Source: Patagioenas fasciata (taxonomy: Eukaryota > Chordata > Aves > Columbiformes > Columbidae). From it: a stretch of 64,000 nucleotides of DNA. The position numbers and the translations under genes are program-made. This document shows, piece after piece, positions 21,254 through 32,949 of this stretch. The DNA lies in NCBI RefSeq assembly GCF_037038585.1, contig NC_092525.1, positions 26,934,367-26,998,366 of the forward strand. The letters are read 5' to 3'. The notes below the pieces were generated by a model. The model had not been told where the DNA came from and ran no database searches. It saw only the letters and a program-made list of their open reading frames with translations. Within the stretch, counting starts at the first letter, position 1; every line of letters begins with the position of its first letter.

Positions 21254-21804
21254 CTAATAAAATTAATAAGAGAGTTATTAATATAGTCCACAAAATATCA
21301 TCCTTTGTTTCAAAAATTAACCTAGATTAACAGATCCTGCTATTCAATGTTACAAGCATTTGTACTGAAAGGACTTTCCAAGGGAAACGATATCCTAAAT
21401 CAGGGACCTACTGTTGCCAAGAATACAATTTATTTGAATTCCATCCACAGCCATTCCCAGAAGATAGCTATTAAGCTTAAAAAAATGTATATACATCCAC
21501 CTCAGAAGATTCAGTGTTGCTTTTTTAGTACATGAAAGCACAGTTTTGTTTGCACCTGCAGTAGTGTCATTTCCCTTAGGGACTGCACTTCTACAACATG
21601 ATACATGTAACAGAGAAAGCATGGATTGATGTTGTCAACATCCTGACGTGGAACAGAATAACCTAATGGAAAGATAAACCTTGAGTCTGACTACAGCCAT
21701 TTAAAAAACAAACAAAAAAAAAACCCCAACAAACTTAAACGAAAACACATCTACTTCCTCTGAAGGCATCCAGGTCATCTTTTATTTTTTCCTCTTCCTG
21801 CCCT

Positions 21805-21818
21805 CCCCCCCCCCCCCC
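21805..21818. repeat. Poly(C) run of 14
   Basis: Uninterrupted C14 in the KIF14 intron between exons 4 and 5. On the transcript strand it reads as G14. Confidence 0.95.
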
Positions 21819-23161
21819 GCCTTTTCTTTTAAATAAAACAGAATTCTATTTAAGAGACAAATAAGATTGAAGAAAAAACCTGAAGTCAGAAATACAAGAC
21901 TAGAGACAATCTGCAGCAACTGAATCACCTATTCACAATGCACAAACAAAGGAATAACAAACATACCTAGCAGCACTGCATTTTTAGCAATTATATTCTC
22001 TAGCCAAACTGAGTAATAAATAACCTTCTTAGATTTCTCCATGTCTATCAAATCTACAGTAGGATGAGAATATTACATGTTCACTGTTATCAGGATTTAG
22101 AGTCCAGAATTCAAGCAGAAAGCAATAAAGAAATTTGGAATAGTTGAAAACAGAGAAGTTTGCCTGCATAAGTTTAACTGAATGTTAAGCTCTACTGACC
22201 TGTTCTTACAGACACAGACAAACATACAAAGAATGCAAAGAACAGCCTCTGTCAACAGCATGTTTTGCATCAGATATTCCTTATCCAAGAAAGACTCAGT
22301 TTGGGTTTTTTCTTCTTAAGACACGAAATGAGTAGTTCATATTTTTAAGAATTTAAGTTAATTGTGTCTCCAGTTATGAATCTCTAAATTTACCATTACT
22401 ACACCAATTAATTGGGGCAGAAACAGAATGTAACCCTTCATTAAAGCACTCTGGAAAGGATTACTACTTTGTTATTTTTAAATCCACATACCATAGGTGT
22501 AAGACAGGAATTCAAATCAAAAAACATTGTGATCAGACAAAACATTCCCACCCCCTCTCAGAAGACCACTCTTTCACACACAGTTATTTAGGAATAAAGA
22601 TCTGTTTCCCAAACAGAGAAGAAAACAAAATCTTATTTACAACAAAAATTTTGAAGTCTTAAAAATTTTTTTTTTAAATTTCAGCAAGAATACTGAGCTA
22701 GAATACTAAAATTAGAATACTAAGATGCATTTCACTTTGATATGTGACAATGTTTAAAGATAAATTCATACTTTTGAGTTCTAATTTAACATGCCTCCAC
22801 TAAAACTATGGTACCCACTAGGATTTCTTTTTACCTTACCTTATATAAATCTTATCTTGTAAGACATGCTCTATAGAGGAAAGAATCCTGCTCTTGTGAC
22901 ACATCAAAAATATCAGGGCCATATTTCTTTTTTACATTATTGTCATTAAGGAAGCAAAATAATGTTGATTTTGACTATTTAAGGAACCCTGTTAATCAGA
23001 AGTACTAACAGAAATAAGATCTGAATCAGCAAAAGAATACAGACATTAATAAATTACTCACCACTAAGGTATAAAATGAAAGAATGCAACAGGTAGCAAA
23101 ATACTGAAATGCATCAGTTTCCTCATAATTCAGTGTAAGATCAATGGCATAAGCACCCTAC

Positions 23162-23249
23162 CTGTTGCTTGTCCATTTGTGCTATTCGAGTAAAAAGATC
23201 TTCACAAAGTCTTGGAATTATTCCTCGTTCTTCATCGAATCCCATCATC
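23162..23249 (-). CDS. KIF14: KIF14 exon 4
   Basis: Encodes residues 451-479, MMGFDEERGIIPRLCEDLFT, directly after the P-loop. GIIPR is a kinesin hallmark. It is 88 nt with acceptor AACTACAG and donor CAG|GTAGGG. Confidence 0.96.
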
Positions 23250-23615
23250 CTGTAGTTAAAAACCTGCTAGTTCAGTTTTGCAACCTTCTGTAGCTAGTGT
23301 TAATATTAATTGTGTAGCTCGGAAGTTGAAATGCCATATGCTTCTAAGTTACAGATGTAATAAGGAACAGAAATCAATCTGGAAAGAGCTTTCATTTTCT
23401 TCACTAGACATAGATACATAAAAGTGTTCTACAGCTAACTTTGTCTCAATTATTATAGATATGGTTTTATTATTTTGAATTTGTTTTAAATATGTGAAAA
23501 CATTTTAACACAATTCAATAACTATGAAATCTATTCCATATAATCTCTTTTCACGACTTTACATTGCATAACAATTGGCTCTTACAGAATTTTAATAACT
23601 ATTATTAGAACTTAC

Positions 23616-23870
23616 GTGTATGATTTTCCAGAACCAGTCTGCCCATAAGCAAAAAGACAAGTGTTATATCCCTCAAGAGCTCTTTCTAGGAGTGGCACTG
23701 CTAAACTTTTATAAATCATCGCTTGACTTGCAAAGTTAGGATGACACTTGTCAAAAGACCAGAAAGAGAAGTCGTAATTGAAGTTGTAAACTTGGTTGGT
23801 GGCTGGATTTCGTACCGTTGTCTCTGAACCACTCATGGAGATTACAAGGAGCGAGTTTTCATCTTTCTCT
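23616..23870 (-). CDS. KIF14: KIF14 exon 3 (P-loop)
   Basis: Encodes residues 366-449, early motor strands and the nucleotide-binding P-loop AYGQTGSGKSY (GQTGSGKS at 441-448). It is 255 nt with acceptor CTATTCAG and donor CAC|GTAAGT. Confidence 0.98.
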
Positions 23871-24228
23871 CTGAATAGAAACAAAAAAAGCATAAACTAC
23901 ATGGCTTTAAGTTAGTCTTTTCAATCCATTGCCTATGGAAAATGAAAAGTTCAGTAATCTTTATAAAAAAAGCATAATGAACATACAAAGTATTCAAGCT
24001 CAAAATACTTCAGCTAATGCATATGTAAAAAAAAGCGCCAAAGGCCTATAAAGATTTTATCAAGAATTTTCACTTTGTCTTACTGTTGCATGAAATATCA
24101 GCTGATTTCAAAGTACGTATTATATCCTTATTGGGTCAATGATTAAACAATTGAAAAAATACAGAGCAGGAATCAACATATATTATAAAAGCCACTATCA
24201 GCATCAGAAATAAGCCCAGGATACAAAC

Positions 24229-25322
24229 CTGTTACTGAAAGGCCGTACACGCACAGCTACAGTCACTTTGCTGTTTTCCACTTTGAAAACATCTTTCTCA
24301 GTGCTATTGCTCTCAGCCAGAGTTTCTCTGTTCTCTCTTTGTTTTGAACTTGTAGGCACAGAAAGAGAGCTGGAGACACTGGTTTTCTTTTCAGCAAGAA
24401 TTTGAAGATGAGTAATTAGTTTATTTGAAGTAGACAGAGATGGCTGATCCTGAGAAATACTGTTCTTTGGTGTAAGCTGAAACCTTTCTGTTGAACCTTT
24501 TATTGGTGTCCTTGGTCTTTCCAAACTGTTTTGTTTTATCATGAAGTGTTGCGACCTTTGTTTTCCAGCTGGATTATTTATACGACCTTTTTCATTCAGT
24601 TGTTCTCCTGATATCCTATTAATATCTTTGGAGGCAACTAATTTTTCTGACTTAGGAACTTCATTTTGCAATCTTGTGTCAGCAGCACTTGTCCTATATT
24701 TTAAACGCGTGCATCTATCATTTTCACACAGACCATCAGCAAAGCCAAAGGAATCCTTGCTGCTCAGGTTACACTGCAACTTTGTACTTGACTGACCCTC
24801 AGCCGACTTAAAGCTTAGTTTATTATCATGAGTATCATTAATACTTGGCAGAAGTGCAATCTTGTAATGTCTTTGTGCAGCAGAGTCATCATTTTCTTTT
24901 CCAGGCACAGTATTCTGATTGATTTTACTATTCTCTATGGAGCCAGTCCTTACACGTCTCTGCAGAGCAAGTTTTTTGCCCATTTGTGTATTTTCCACGC
25001 CCTGTGTTGTGTTTGTATGCACTTGTTCACTACTGGCCACTGATTTTTCTCCTGTTCCAGGTCTTCTATGAAGTGTTAATCTGCTTTCAAGTTTAAATGT
25101 AGCTGATGGGTCACTCACTTTTTTACAGGCTGAAATCACATAAGTCCTATTTATTTCCTCAGTCTTATTCTGTGAATTTGAAAGCAGACTATCCTTTTCT
25201 TCTCCTGATACCTGTGATTTCAATTGTTGCCTAGACAAGGTATTCTGTGAAGAAGTCTTCTGCAAAGTGGTAGCACATTTTGCTTCAGAAGAACTTGTTG
25301 CAGGAACTGTGTAAATAGGCAT
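24229..25322 (-). CDS. KIF14: KIF14 exon 2 coding part (start codon to motor start)
   Basis: Encodes residues 1-364: a disordered, Ser/Thr-rich, basic N-terminal extension, then the first motor strand KVTVAVRVRPF. INRTYVIS (58-65) and the repeated LxLxRR motifs (RLTLHRR about 81, KLALQRR about 117) match mammalian KIF14, where this tail binds PRC1. The ATG at 25320-25322 has A at -3. An in-phase TTG at 25335-25337 is not needed, because an in-frame TGA lies just upstream. The donor is CAG|GTTTGT. The exon continues as 5' UTR to 25410 (acceptor TCCCCAG). Confidence 0.96.
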
Positions 25323-25370
25323 TTTGTCTACCAGCAAGTTAAGATTAGGTTTTCAATAAGTACAAAACTT

Positions 25371-25385
25371 TTAATAAAAAATCAT
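25371..25385 (-). promoter_or_regulatory. Short uORF in KIF14 5' UTR
   Basis: A four-codon upstream ORF (ATG ATT TTT TAT TAA) lies in the untranslated part of exon 2, about 48 nt before the KIF14 start codon. G at -3 and A at +4 give it a reasonable context. A translational effect is inferred only. Confidence 0.5.
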
Positions 25386-26899
25386 TTCTAGTTGCTGCTT
25401 CTTAAGGAACCTGGGGACACAAAGCAAAAATTTTTTATTATGCTTATGTCCAGTGTGAGTTATGTTTTGGTGCACAGGGAGCTCTTTACACATACTGGAG
25501 AATATTAAGTTGCTAAATAATTAACATCTCATTTCACCTCCAGCACTTAAAACAAAAAGTCATTCTTCTATATTTGAATGAATGCTTCTACCAATAGTAC
25601 ACTATTTGATTATATTTATTGAGTTTTATTATTTGTTTCAGAAAGTAAACCAAACATCATGAAGAAGCACCAATTGGTACAAAGAACAATCTATTTAGCA
25701 ACAAAGATCACACTTCTGCCAAATGATCTACCGTGGTTCCCAAAGAAAGGAAATTCAAGATCATGCTTCCACTCACTCACAATTATTTATGCACATAGTG
25801 TTTCACAACTAACAGACTCCAATAGAACAAAGTTATTAACATCAAATAGGAAATCTGTGAACGTAGGAGATTTTTCACAGTATTTTGATATATAAGAAGC
25901 ACTATCAGAATAGAACACTTAATAAATATGACTACTATAATATGTTTGGACATTATTTTAGTTCACTATAGTACACGCATGCATAGCAAAACAAAAAAGA
26001 TCCCTCACCTAGGGAACAGAAGAAAAACTGTAAAATGTGTTCCACATCCTTTCTACATGTAATTTTTTAGAATGTTGTAGATACCAAATCCGTACAGAAA
26101 AGCATGCTTTCACTGTTGCATATGCATCATAGTTATTGGGTTGTTATATGTTTGACATCACTACCCATCACAGACATGCCAGCTGCAATTAATTTGCTAT
26201 TAAAAGTCAACAATAAGTCACCTGCCTTACATCCTTCAAAAATTGCACACATCATTAACAAAAGAAGTAGATGGTGGTGGGGGAAAAGGAAAGCAGGAGA
26301 TGCAGAAGCAACCATTTAAGCATTGCTCCAACAGAAGTTTCTTTTAATGCTACACTTTTAAGTTATAGTTCTTGGAGTACTCTCAGAATTTACGTGATTA
26401 CATCCACCTCTACATGTGTCATGACTTCAAAGTTTTCACAACTTGAAAGCTGCGAGGAAAGTTTCAAGAATTTCCAGCCAGGATATATTTATTGCTCAAT
26501 CCAGTTTGACACAGGAAACCACTTACCATGAGCTCTAAAATACATGTTCTGTGTTTCCATTTAGCAGTCAGTAAAAAAACACAGTCGTAAGCCATTAATT
26601 GCTTTTGTGTTTTCTGAGAAGACCATCTTTTGCCTTCAACTTTAAAATAAGCAGCAAAATAACAGAAGTTCTCCTCTCCTGTTGCTATAGCTGTGCCTCA
26701 CAAATATTCACAAAGCTTTTCTGTAGAAACCCTTAATCTCTCCATTAAAATCTCCTTCATTTTAAAATAAGGTTCAAGACTTGTTAAAAGTACACTTGTT
26801 CCTCATTTTTAATCGATTACAAATGCTAATTAGAGATGAAACCCAAGTGTTCAAAGCTGAGAAGAAATCGATATATTTACCATCCCTCAGCAAACCCAC

Positions 26900-27530
26900 A
26901 GGCGAGACCGCCTAAGACTCTCAGCACAGCCACAGATCCGTTTTACGACCGTGGCGCTCCAGATGCCCCTGGGCCCCGCCGGGTGGCGGAGCCCGCCCGC
27001 AGGGAGAAGGCGAGAGCAGCGACTGACCTGAGGGGACTTGGCGGGGCAAGACCTCCGGAGCCCACCGCCCCACACTACCGACCCAGACAACGTGCGGCGA
27101 GCAGCCGCAGGGACACCCGCCCCCCGCCCGGACCCCTCACCTCACAGCGGCCGCTCCCCAACCGCCGCCCTCGCGCCGCTCCGGCCAGCCCTCGCGCTCA
27201 CTCCCTGCCCCGTTTGAATGCGCCGGGCCCGCGGGGATTGGCTCCCGCGGACACCGCGTCAGAACGGGCGGGCCCGGCACTGCCGGAGCCGCCCTCGAGC
27301 CCAGAGCGCCCCAGCGGTTCCGAGGCCGCTCCCAGCACCGCGGCCTGTTGCCCGGCCCCAGCGCCCTCCTGAGCGAGGCGTTTCCTGCCCTGCAGGGCTG
27401 CCCCGCCGCCGCCAGCCTGCGGCCGATGAGCCCGTTCGCGAACAGAGCCGGCCCGCTACAGGGAGCTGCTCGGCAGGCGGCGGCGAGCAGCGCTCAGAAC
27501 GCAGCGCTTCTCAGCCCTCCCATCAGAGAA
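26900..27530. promoter_or_regulatory. CpG island / KIF14 promoter
   Basis: A sharp switch from AT-rich DNA to dense CpG, covering the 5' end of KIF14. Two good minus-strand splice donors for an untranslated exon 1 are visible: CAG|GTCAGT (exon edge 27028) and GAG|GTGAGG (exon edge 27141). I cannot choose between them without transcripts. Long ORFs across the island are compositional. Confidence 0.85.
27213..27241 (-). promoter_or_regulatory. CCAAT box and CHR element of KIF14 promoter
   Basis: On the minus strand CCAAT (27241-27237) is followed about 18 nt downstream by TTCAAA (27218-27213), which is the reverse of the CHR core TTTGAA, next to GGCGC. NF-Y CCAAT plus CHR close to the start site is the signature of DREAM/MuvB-FOXM1 regulated G2/M genes, and mammalian KIF14 peaks in G2/M. 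The motifs are seen; the function is inferred. Confidence 0.6.
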
Positions 27531-28960
27531 ATCGGGAGTGTTGAGAAGAGTGAGGACTGCAGGATGGAAAAGATTATCAAACACCGCTTCACGAAATCTC
27601 CACAAGACATAAAAACCGGTCTCTTTCTAAGGATGTGTGCGTTTTGTAACACCTACTGTACTACTAAGCTAATATGAGAAAGTTTAAAAAAAAAGTGCAG
27701 CAGAGAAAGACGAAAGAAAAAGTATGGTGGGGGGAGGAAAAGCAAGTTAAAAACTTGAGTTTTTCCCTGTACCAGATTATGTTGTAGTAGTAGCAACAGT
27801 GAATAGAAAATAGTAGAATAAATCATAATAAATATGTTTCAGATTAGCAGAATTCATAGCAGGATTCTGTCATTAATAACTATATAAATCTGTTATTATT
27901 AAAGAACCCCTGGCACCATCAGCTCCCTTGCAGCAAGTAAGACTTCGTTTCTAGTTGCGGAAAAAAAAAAATCAGCTACTAAATTCAGCTTTTAAAAATT
28001 AGTTTGCTACCAAACTAAGTCGTTCTATCGTATTGCTGTCCTTTGGCCAAAGAGCAGACAATGCACAGGGTTAACTTCTAACTACCTGGGACATCTGTCT
28101 GCCAAAAAGGGATGATGCATCACAGCAGCACAAAAGGTCTGATGAAACTTATTTCCCAAGCCTCAGCCTAAAATTTAAAAAACACAAAAAAAGTTTTGAT
28201 TACAACCTGTCTCAGACTTCAGATGTTAAATTGTGCAACACTACCTTAATATGGTTTTGTCCTCATTTCCTAAAAAATTGAAATAGCATCTGGTGTCACA
28301 GCACAGCAAGTTACGCTTAAATGAGTAGTAAACAAGTAAATACTATTAGTTTAATTAAATAAGAACACAACTTCTAATTTTAACTTATGTGTCTTATTTT
28401 ATTTCTCTACAATGAAGTTATACTACTATTTCTGCTGTTGCAAAGTGCTTGAGCCGGACTTTTAAGTGGTTCACAGGCAATAAAGGCAAAACTAATCTTT
28501 CAGTACTGTTTACCAACAAAACTTGCATATATGTTCACAAGAAACCCCCAGAGAACATACTGAGGATTCAGAGAAATGTTCCCTGTGGAAGCTTTTATGT
28601 AAACTAACAGGAAGAAATTGAAGCTTGTTTTCAGAGACCTGTTGTCTTTTTTTTTGTCTTTTTTTTTTTGTTTTTTAGGGTGTCCTTTGTAAAGGACACA
28701 AAGAGTTGTGTTTCACAGAAGTCTGAAATGATTATTCAGAAATATTAAAACAAATAATACTATCTCAGCTTATGTTGCAAGCAACGCCAAAGACTACCGG
28801 TTTTGAAAAAGGGTTACATGGATTATTTTTACTAGGCCTGACTGTAATTCAAGCCCGCAACAGTCTGTATTTCAAAATGAATGAAATAAAAATGAGACTC
28901 CTCAAAAAAATGAATATATTAACTTCTTTTAAAAAGGCAACATACAAAGCAACATAATTC
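27531..28960. other. Spacer between KIF14 promoter and DDX59 3' end
   Basis: About 1.4 kb of AT-rich DNA separates the KIF14 CpG island from the DDX59 poly(A) signal. I see only low-complexity T/A runs (for example 28648-28676) and no gene or recognisable transposon. Confidence 0.7.
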
Positions 28961-28964
28961 CACA

Positions 28965-28970
28965 TTTATT
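28965..28970 (-). terminator. Poly(A) signal of DDX59
   Basis: AATAAA on the minus strand about 50 nt after the DDX59 stop codon, implying a very short 3' UTR. A second AATAAA (29019-29014) overlaps the stop codon itself (TAATAAA). Confidence 0.6.
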
Positions 28971-29017
28971 TTTAATCACACTTTCATTATAATTACATAA
29001 CTATAAACATATCTTTA

Positions 29018-29281
29018 TTACCTCTGATAATTATTTTTGTCGTGTTTTCTAATAATGTCCGTAATATTATCTCCTGTTACAAGGCTATTCTGTAATTGTT
29101 TAAGTCTCTGTTGTTCCCTTCTTTTTTGGTCATGAAGATATGGGGAATTAAGCAGCTGTGGGGGAAGAATGGTGCCCGTTGGTTTTACTCTCTTCACAAC
29201 ATCCCAAAAGAGCTTCTTGCTGTTGTTATTAATAAAAGTAATTGCAGTTCCACTGTAACCCAACCTTCCTGCTCTTCCAAC
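29018..29281 (-). CDS. DDX59: DDX59 exon 8 (last; helicase motif VI and C-terminus)
   Basis: Encodes residues 538-624 and the TAA stop at 29018-29020. It starts with [20 protein letters not shown] (motif VI) and ends [12 protein letters not shown], matching the mammalian C-terminus. The acceptor is ATTTTCAG. Confidence 0.97.
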   Translation of the reverse strand, partial: VGRAGRLGYSGTAITFINNNSKKLFWDVVKRVKPTGTILPPQLLNSPYLHDQKRREQQRLKQLQNSLVTGDNITDIIRKHDKNNYQR

Positions 29282-29959
29282 CTGAAAATGCAAAAACTCA
29301 TTTTAAGGTAGCAATATTAAAGGGAAATCCTTCATATATCCTTAAAGTTCATTTTCTGTTACAGAACAGCAACTAACCAAAATGACAAGGCCGAATCTTT
29401 TTATCTCATCCTCGAAGCACAAAGTTTTAATAAACTTCCTGAATTCAGGAAATGTAGATCTGAAGCTTCAGTTTAAACACATCTAAAATTACCACTTGTT
29501 TCTGGGACATACCAGAAGTTCAATATTGATGCTGAGATATATGATACAGCCCATGGGCAAAGGCTTACAGTAAATCTGGTTCGAACAAAATGTTTTTTAA
29601 AAAATGCTCGTTACAGCAATGCTACATATATTTATCTTGTATCAAGCACAATATGTACAAGCATGACCTTTAAAAAGTCCTTTCAATGTTCTAGTAACTT
29701 TAAATTATTTCTCAGTATTATCCAAAGTGCTCAAACAAATTAGAAAAGAATCTACAAAGACTTTCTATTTTGGAAGAGACAGCAGAGATAGTACACTAAT
29801 AATGGTATAGTTTTGATGCTAGGAAAGACCATTTTTATTTACTTATTACTTGCCTGAAACTTTAGCAGAAAGACAATTAAAAACCAGAGAGATGTAGTGC
29901 AGTTAGTGACACAGAATACTTCAGGAGTTACGAGACTGGATACTTCCAGAGGTCCTTCC

Positions 29960-30400
29960 CAGCAGTTCAGAACAGGGCTAACTCCAAAGTTAGATCAGCT
30001 CACTCCAGGCCTTATCCTATGGAGTTTCAAGCACTTCCAAGCTTACAGATCCCACCACCTCTCTGGGCAGCCTGTTCCACTGCCTGACCACTCTCCTAGG
30101 CAAAACATTTTTCCCTGTTACGAGGCCAGAAGAACCTCCCTTGGAGCAAGTTGTGACTGTTTGCTCTCATCCTTTCACTGTGCATCTCCAACAAGAGCCT
30201 GGCTCTGTCTACTCTTTAACCACCCATCACCAGACAGAAGACAGCAATTAAACCTCTACTCCAGCCCAAACAAGCCTTGTTCCTTCTGCCTCTCTCCACA
30301 CATCACATTTGGCAGGCCCCAGACTTTGCCTGGACCCTGCAGTTTGTTGTCTTTTCTTGTTGTGATGGTCTCAAAACTGGACACAGGAGTAGATTACCAC
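29960..30400 (-). mobile_element. CR1 LINE fragment, antisense copy
   Basis: Minus-oriented CR1 3' part in the last intron of DDX59, so it is co-directional with the gene. On the plus strand the run CACCTCTCTGGGCAGCCTGT (about 30056-30075) and AAAACTGGACACAGGAG (about 30372-30388) are reverse complements of typical CR1 ORF2-end sequence. It is diverged with several indels and no open frame. Its boundaries are approximate. Confidence 0.85.
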
Positions 30401-31015
30401 AGCTTCTGAAGTGCCAAAAAGAGGGTAATTATTAGTTCTTTCAATCTGCTAGCCAACCTTGGGTTGGGGTGTGTGTATGTATACATAAATAGACACACAC
30501 ATGCACAGCCCACACATCATCTTTTTTAAAGCAAGAAATCCTCAGCAAAAAAATCAGAGGAGATACTGGAGTAGGAAGATGGAATGAAAAGCGAGTTCAC
30601 ACCTGGTTTCCTAATTGCGTTATGTGCACATCCCACACTGCAGATGAGCTGCAGCACAAAGAGGGGTATTTGGCCCTTCTTCACACAGATAGTCAAAACA
30701 TGGTAAACTTTGCTTTCCATGGACACAAAATGATACAAGAGAATACAAACCAAGAAGAATAATACTGCAAACATAATTGATATAAAACCACTCGTCTAGG
30801 TTTTAGTAATTTATATGGGAGATACAAGAACAGTGTTATAGGTATTAGTAATATACATAAGAGACTTACAGAAGAGAGATTCAGCACCTTTCTCTCCTAT
30901 AAAAACAATATTCTGGAGAGAAAAATATTCTTTATGTCTACATCTAAATTTCCATAGGTGGGTGTCATATTTCAGTACTCTTTTCAAACAATGCTTTAGC
31001 AATTTGTTTATTTAC

Positions 31016-31144
31016 CTGATGTACATATTCATCCATACTTGAAGGCATATCAAAATTTACTACCAGTTTGACATTGACAAGGTCAAGCCCTCGTCCAAGG
31101 ACTCCAGTACTTACTATAACTTCATACTTCTCTTGAAGTAATCC
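31016..31144 (-). CDS. DDX59: DDX59 exon 7 (motif V)
   Basis: Encodes residues 495-537: [16 protein letters not shown] (motif V, ATP/RNA coupling) and [14 protein letters not shown], leading into motif VI. It is 129 nt with acceptor CTCGCAG and donor CAG|GTAAAT. Confidence 0.97.
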
Positions 31145-31583
31145 CTGCGAGCGAGGAATAAACAACAATTAATTCTTTTTTCCTTAGTTGTATTTTGAAA
31201 CTCTCCACGCACAGGCTAGGGTTAGTTATACAGTGTAAGAACACACCCAGTGGGATTATTCTGTTGCAGAAGAGAGAATGCTCCGCCCCTGTATTCTTGA
31301 TTTAAATAGGAATATAGTTCACAGAGGTAATTAAAGAGAGACCAAAGCCACAATTTTAATTTAAAAAAAAAAATCAATTCAAGTTAAATGCAAATTTAAA
31401 TTCCCATTCCAAAGCAAATAACCTATGAAATAGTTTCCAGTATTTATTTGAGTTTAAAATAGCATTAGTATCTACAGTTTTGCTTGGTCCCATCTGTCTG
31501 TCTGCTCCTCCAGTAACAGTCCAGGTTTTACTGCAGAAAAGCAGTAAATTATGACTTAACTCATTCAAATGAAGCCACCTTGG

Positions 31584-31606
31584 AAAAAAAAAAAAAAAAA
31601 AAAAAA
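31584..31606. repeat. Poly(A) run of 23
   Basis: Uninterrupted A23 on the plus strand just beyond DDX59 exon 7, in the intron between exons 6 and 7. On the transcript strand it is T23. Confidence 0.95.
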
Positions 31607-31653
31607 GGCCACTTAAATCTATCAAAACCTCCATAACTTTAGGAGGCACAAAC

Positions 31654-31806
31654 CTGTAATATGTCTGTTCTTTCCACCTGAGACTTTTCAGAATGCATAG
31701 CTGTACACTGCAATCCTGTAATCTTATGAACAGCATCACTCAACAGATCTGCTCCTAGTTTACAATCCACAAACACCAACACTGGAGGCTTGAAGAGTTT
31801 CTTATC
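31654..31806 (-). CDS. DDX59: DDX59 exon 6 (motif IV)
   Basis: Encodes residues 444-494, [20 protein letters not shown], the start of RecA-like domain 2 including motif IV. It is 153 nt with acceptor TTTTACAG and donor CAG|GTTTGT. Confidence 0.97.
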
Positions 31807-32377
31807 CTGTAAAATCAAACAGTTTGTGTAAGAAGGTATTACAACAGTTTGCTGCTCATTATCAGCAACTTGGATTCAATTTATTCTGCTCACTTTCTCT
31901 AATATTAACAACACTTTCAGATGAACAAATGTTCTTAGACTCTAGATAAGAAGGAACAAGATACCAGCCATGAAACTATACCAGTCTGTACATAATAAAC
32001 ATATAATGATTTGTAGACTCACAACCTAAGTTTATATCAATATATGCTTTTTTTGGAAGTCAGAAGCCTTATTTTATTTCTTTAAATGTTACATAATAAT
32101 TCAGGATTTATTTAAGTTCTGAGGTTCAGTTAAAGATTCTTATTTTCTTATTGGATAACCTCAGCCAAGATGCCAAAATTTCCCCCAAAAGTACTCATAA
32201 AAGATATGTCTTACTATTCGTATAAAGAAAAGAAATAACTAAATTAGTTTTCTTTACTGAGTTTTAAAGTGACAAACCACTCCCAGGCCATAAAGCAGCT
32301 ATAACAGTTTAAGAAAGTCCTGTTCCTCTACCACTCACAGATGACCATTACAAATCTTTGGGATGCCATACTGTGAA

Positions 32378-32378
<1 letters not shown>

Positions 32379-32413
<35 letters not shown>

Positions 32414-32420
32414 AAAAAAA
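32379..32420. repeat. (CA)n followed by poly(A)
   Basis: A short CA dinucleotide tract (32379-32392) runs directly into an uninterrupted poly(A) stretch to 32420, in the DDX59 intron between exons 5 and 6. Confidence 0.95.
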
Positions 32421-32697
32421 CAACAAAACAACATTTTTAACTTGGATCCCAGCACAAGAATCTAGTTTGCTCCTGCACAGGATGAGGTGTGAGTCACGGG
32501 GGTGGAGTAAACCCTGAAATTGCCATTAAAGCTCCTATGCTGCAGAACTACTGAACTAGTTACACTGCAGTTATATACTTGACCTCACGCCATCTCTTCA
32601 CTACACACAGATGAGAATTAAAGACAAGAACCTGACAGATGTGTAAAGACATTAATAATTTTATAAGTTGTTTTTACAAAAAACACACTACACTTAC

Positions 32698-32949
32698 ATT
32701 TAGTATTTCAAACAGCTTTTTCTTTTTAGATGGTTCTTCTACCCACAAGATAATTTGGCGAACATTGGAACATGGCAGATTCTTTTCTCCAATTGTTATT
32801 CTTACAAAATTGTGTAGAAGCTGATTTGCCAAGTGTTCGATGCCCACTGGAATCGTGGCTGACACCAGTATGGTTTGATGATCGTGAGAGATGTCTTCCA
32901 AAATATCCAACACTTGCTGCTGGAAACCCATTTTTAACATGGTATCCAC
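32698..32949 (-). CDS. DDX59: DDX59 exon 5 (end of motif II, motif III)
   Basis: Encodes residues 360-443. The first two codons, GTG GAT (Val360-Asp361), complete motif II begun in exon 4, so the box reads DEVD. Motif III is LVSATIP (387-393). It is 252 nt with acceptor TCACTTAG and donor AAT|GTAAGT. No alternative acceptor nearby would restore Ala. Confidence 0.96.

Larger units (their letters stand above)
1412..27241 (-). other. KIF14: KIF14 gene span (3' end outside window)
   Basis: This is a mitotic kinesin-3-type motor. In vertebrates it binds PRC1 and citron kinase, localises to the spindle midzone and midbody, and is needed for cytokinesis. Twenty-six coding exons (numbered 2-27, assuming one untranslated exon 1) chain in consistent phase into 1445 codons. 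In order they encode a disordered N-terminal tail (about 1-345), the kinesin motor (about 347-705), a neck and short coiled coil, an FHA domain (about 805-880), a long coiled coil (about 905-1060) and a C-terminal tail. The P-loop GQTGSGKS (441-448), switch I NDKSSRSHS (558-566) and switch II DLAGSE (596-601) are intact. Vertebrate KIF14 is about 1650 residues, so the last roughly 200 are off the left edge. Oddities: Cys602 after switch II, a GC-AG intron after exon 20, a 31-nt exon 7, and a CR1 in the intron before exon 18. Apart from CR1 and simple repeats the introns hold nothing I recognise. Confidence 0.97.

Noticed and set aside
25323-25337. KIF14 starting 5 codons earlier at a TTG (MLVDK...)
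   Set aside because: TTG is not a normal vertebrate start. The downstream ATG has A at -3, and an in-frame TGA lies just upstream.
26836-27372. 178-codon plus-strand frame over the KIF14 CpG island
   Set aside because: Same compositional cause, with a Pro/Arg/Ala-rich product. It lies opposite the KIF14 first exon and resembles no family.
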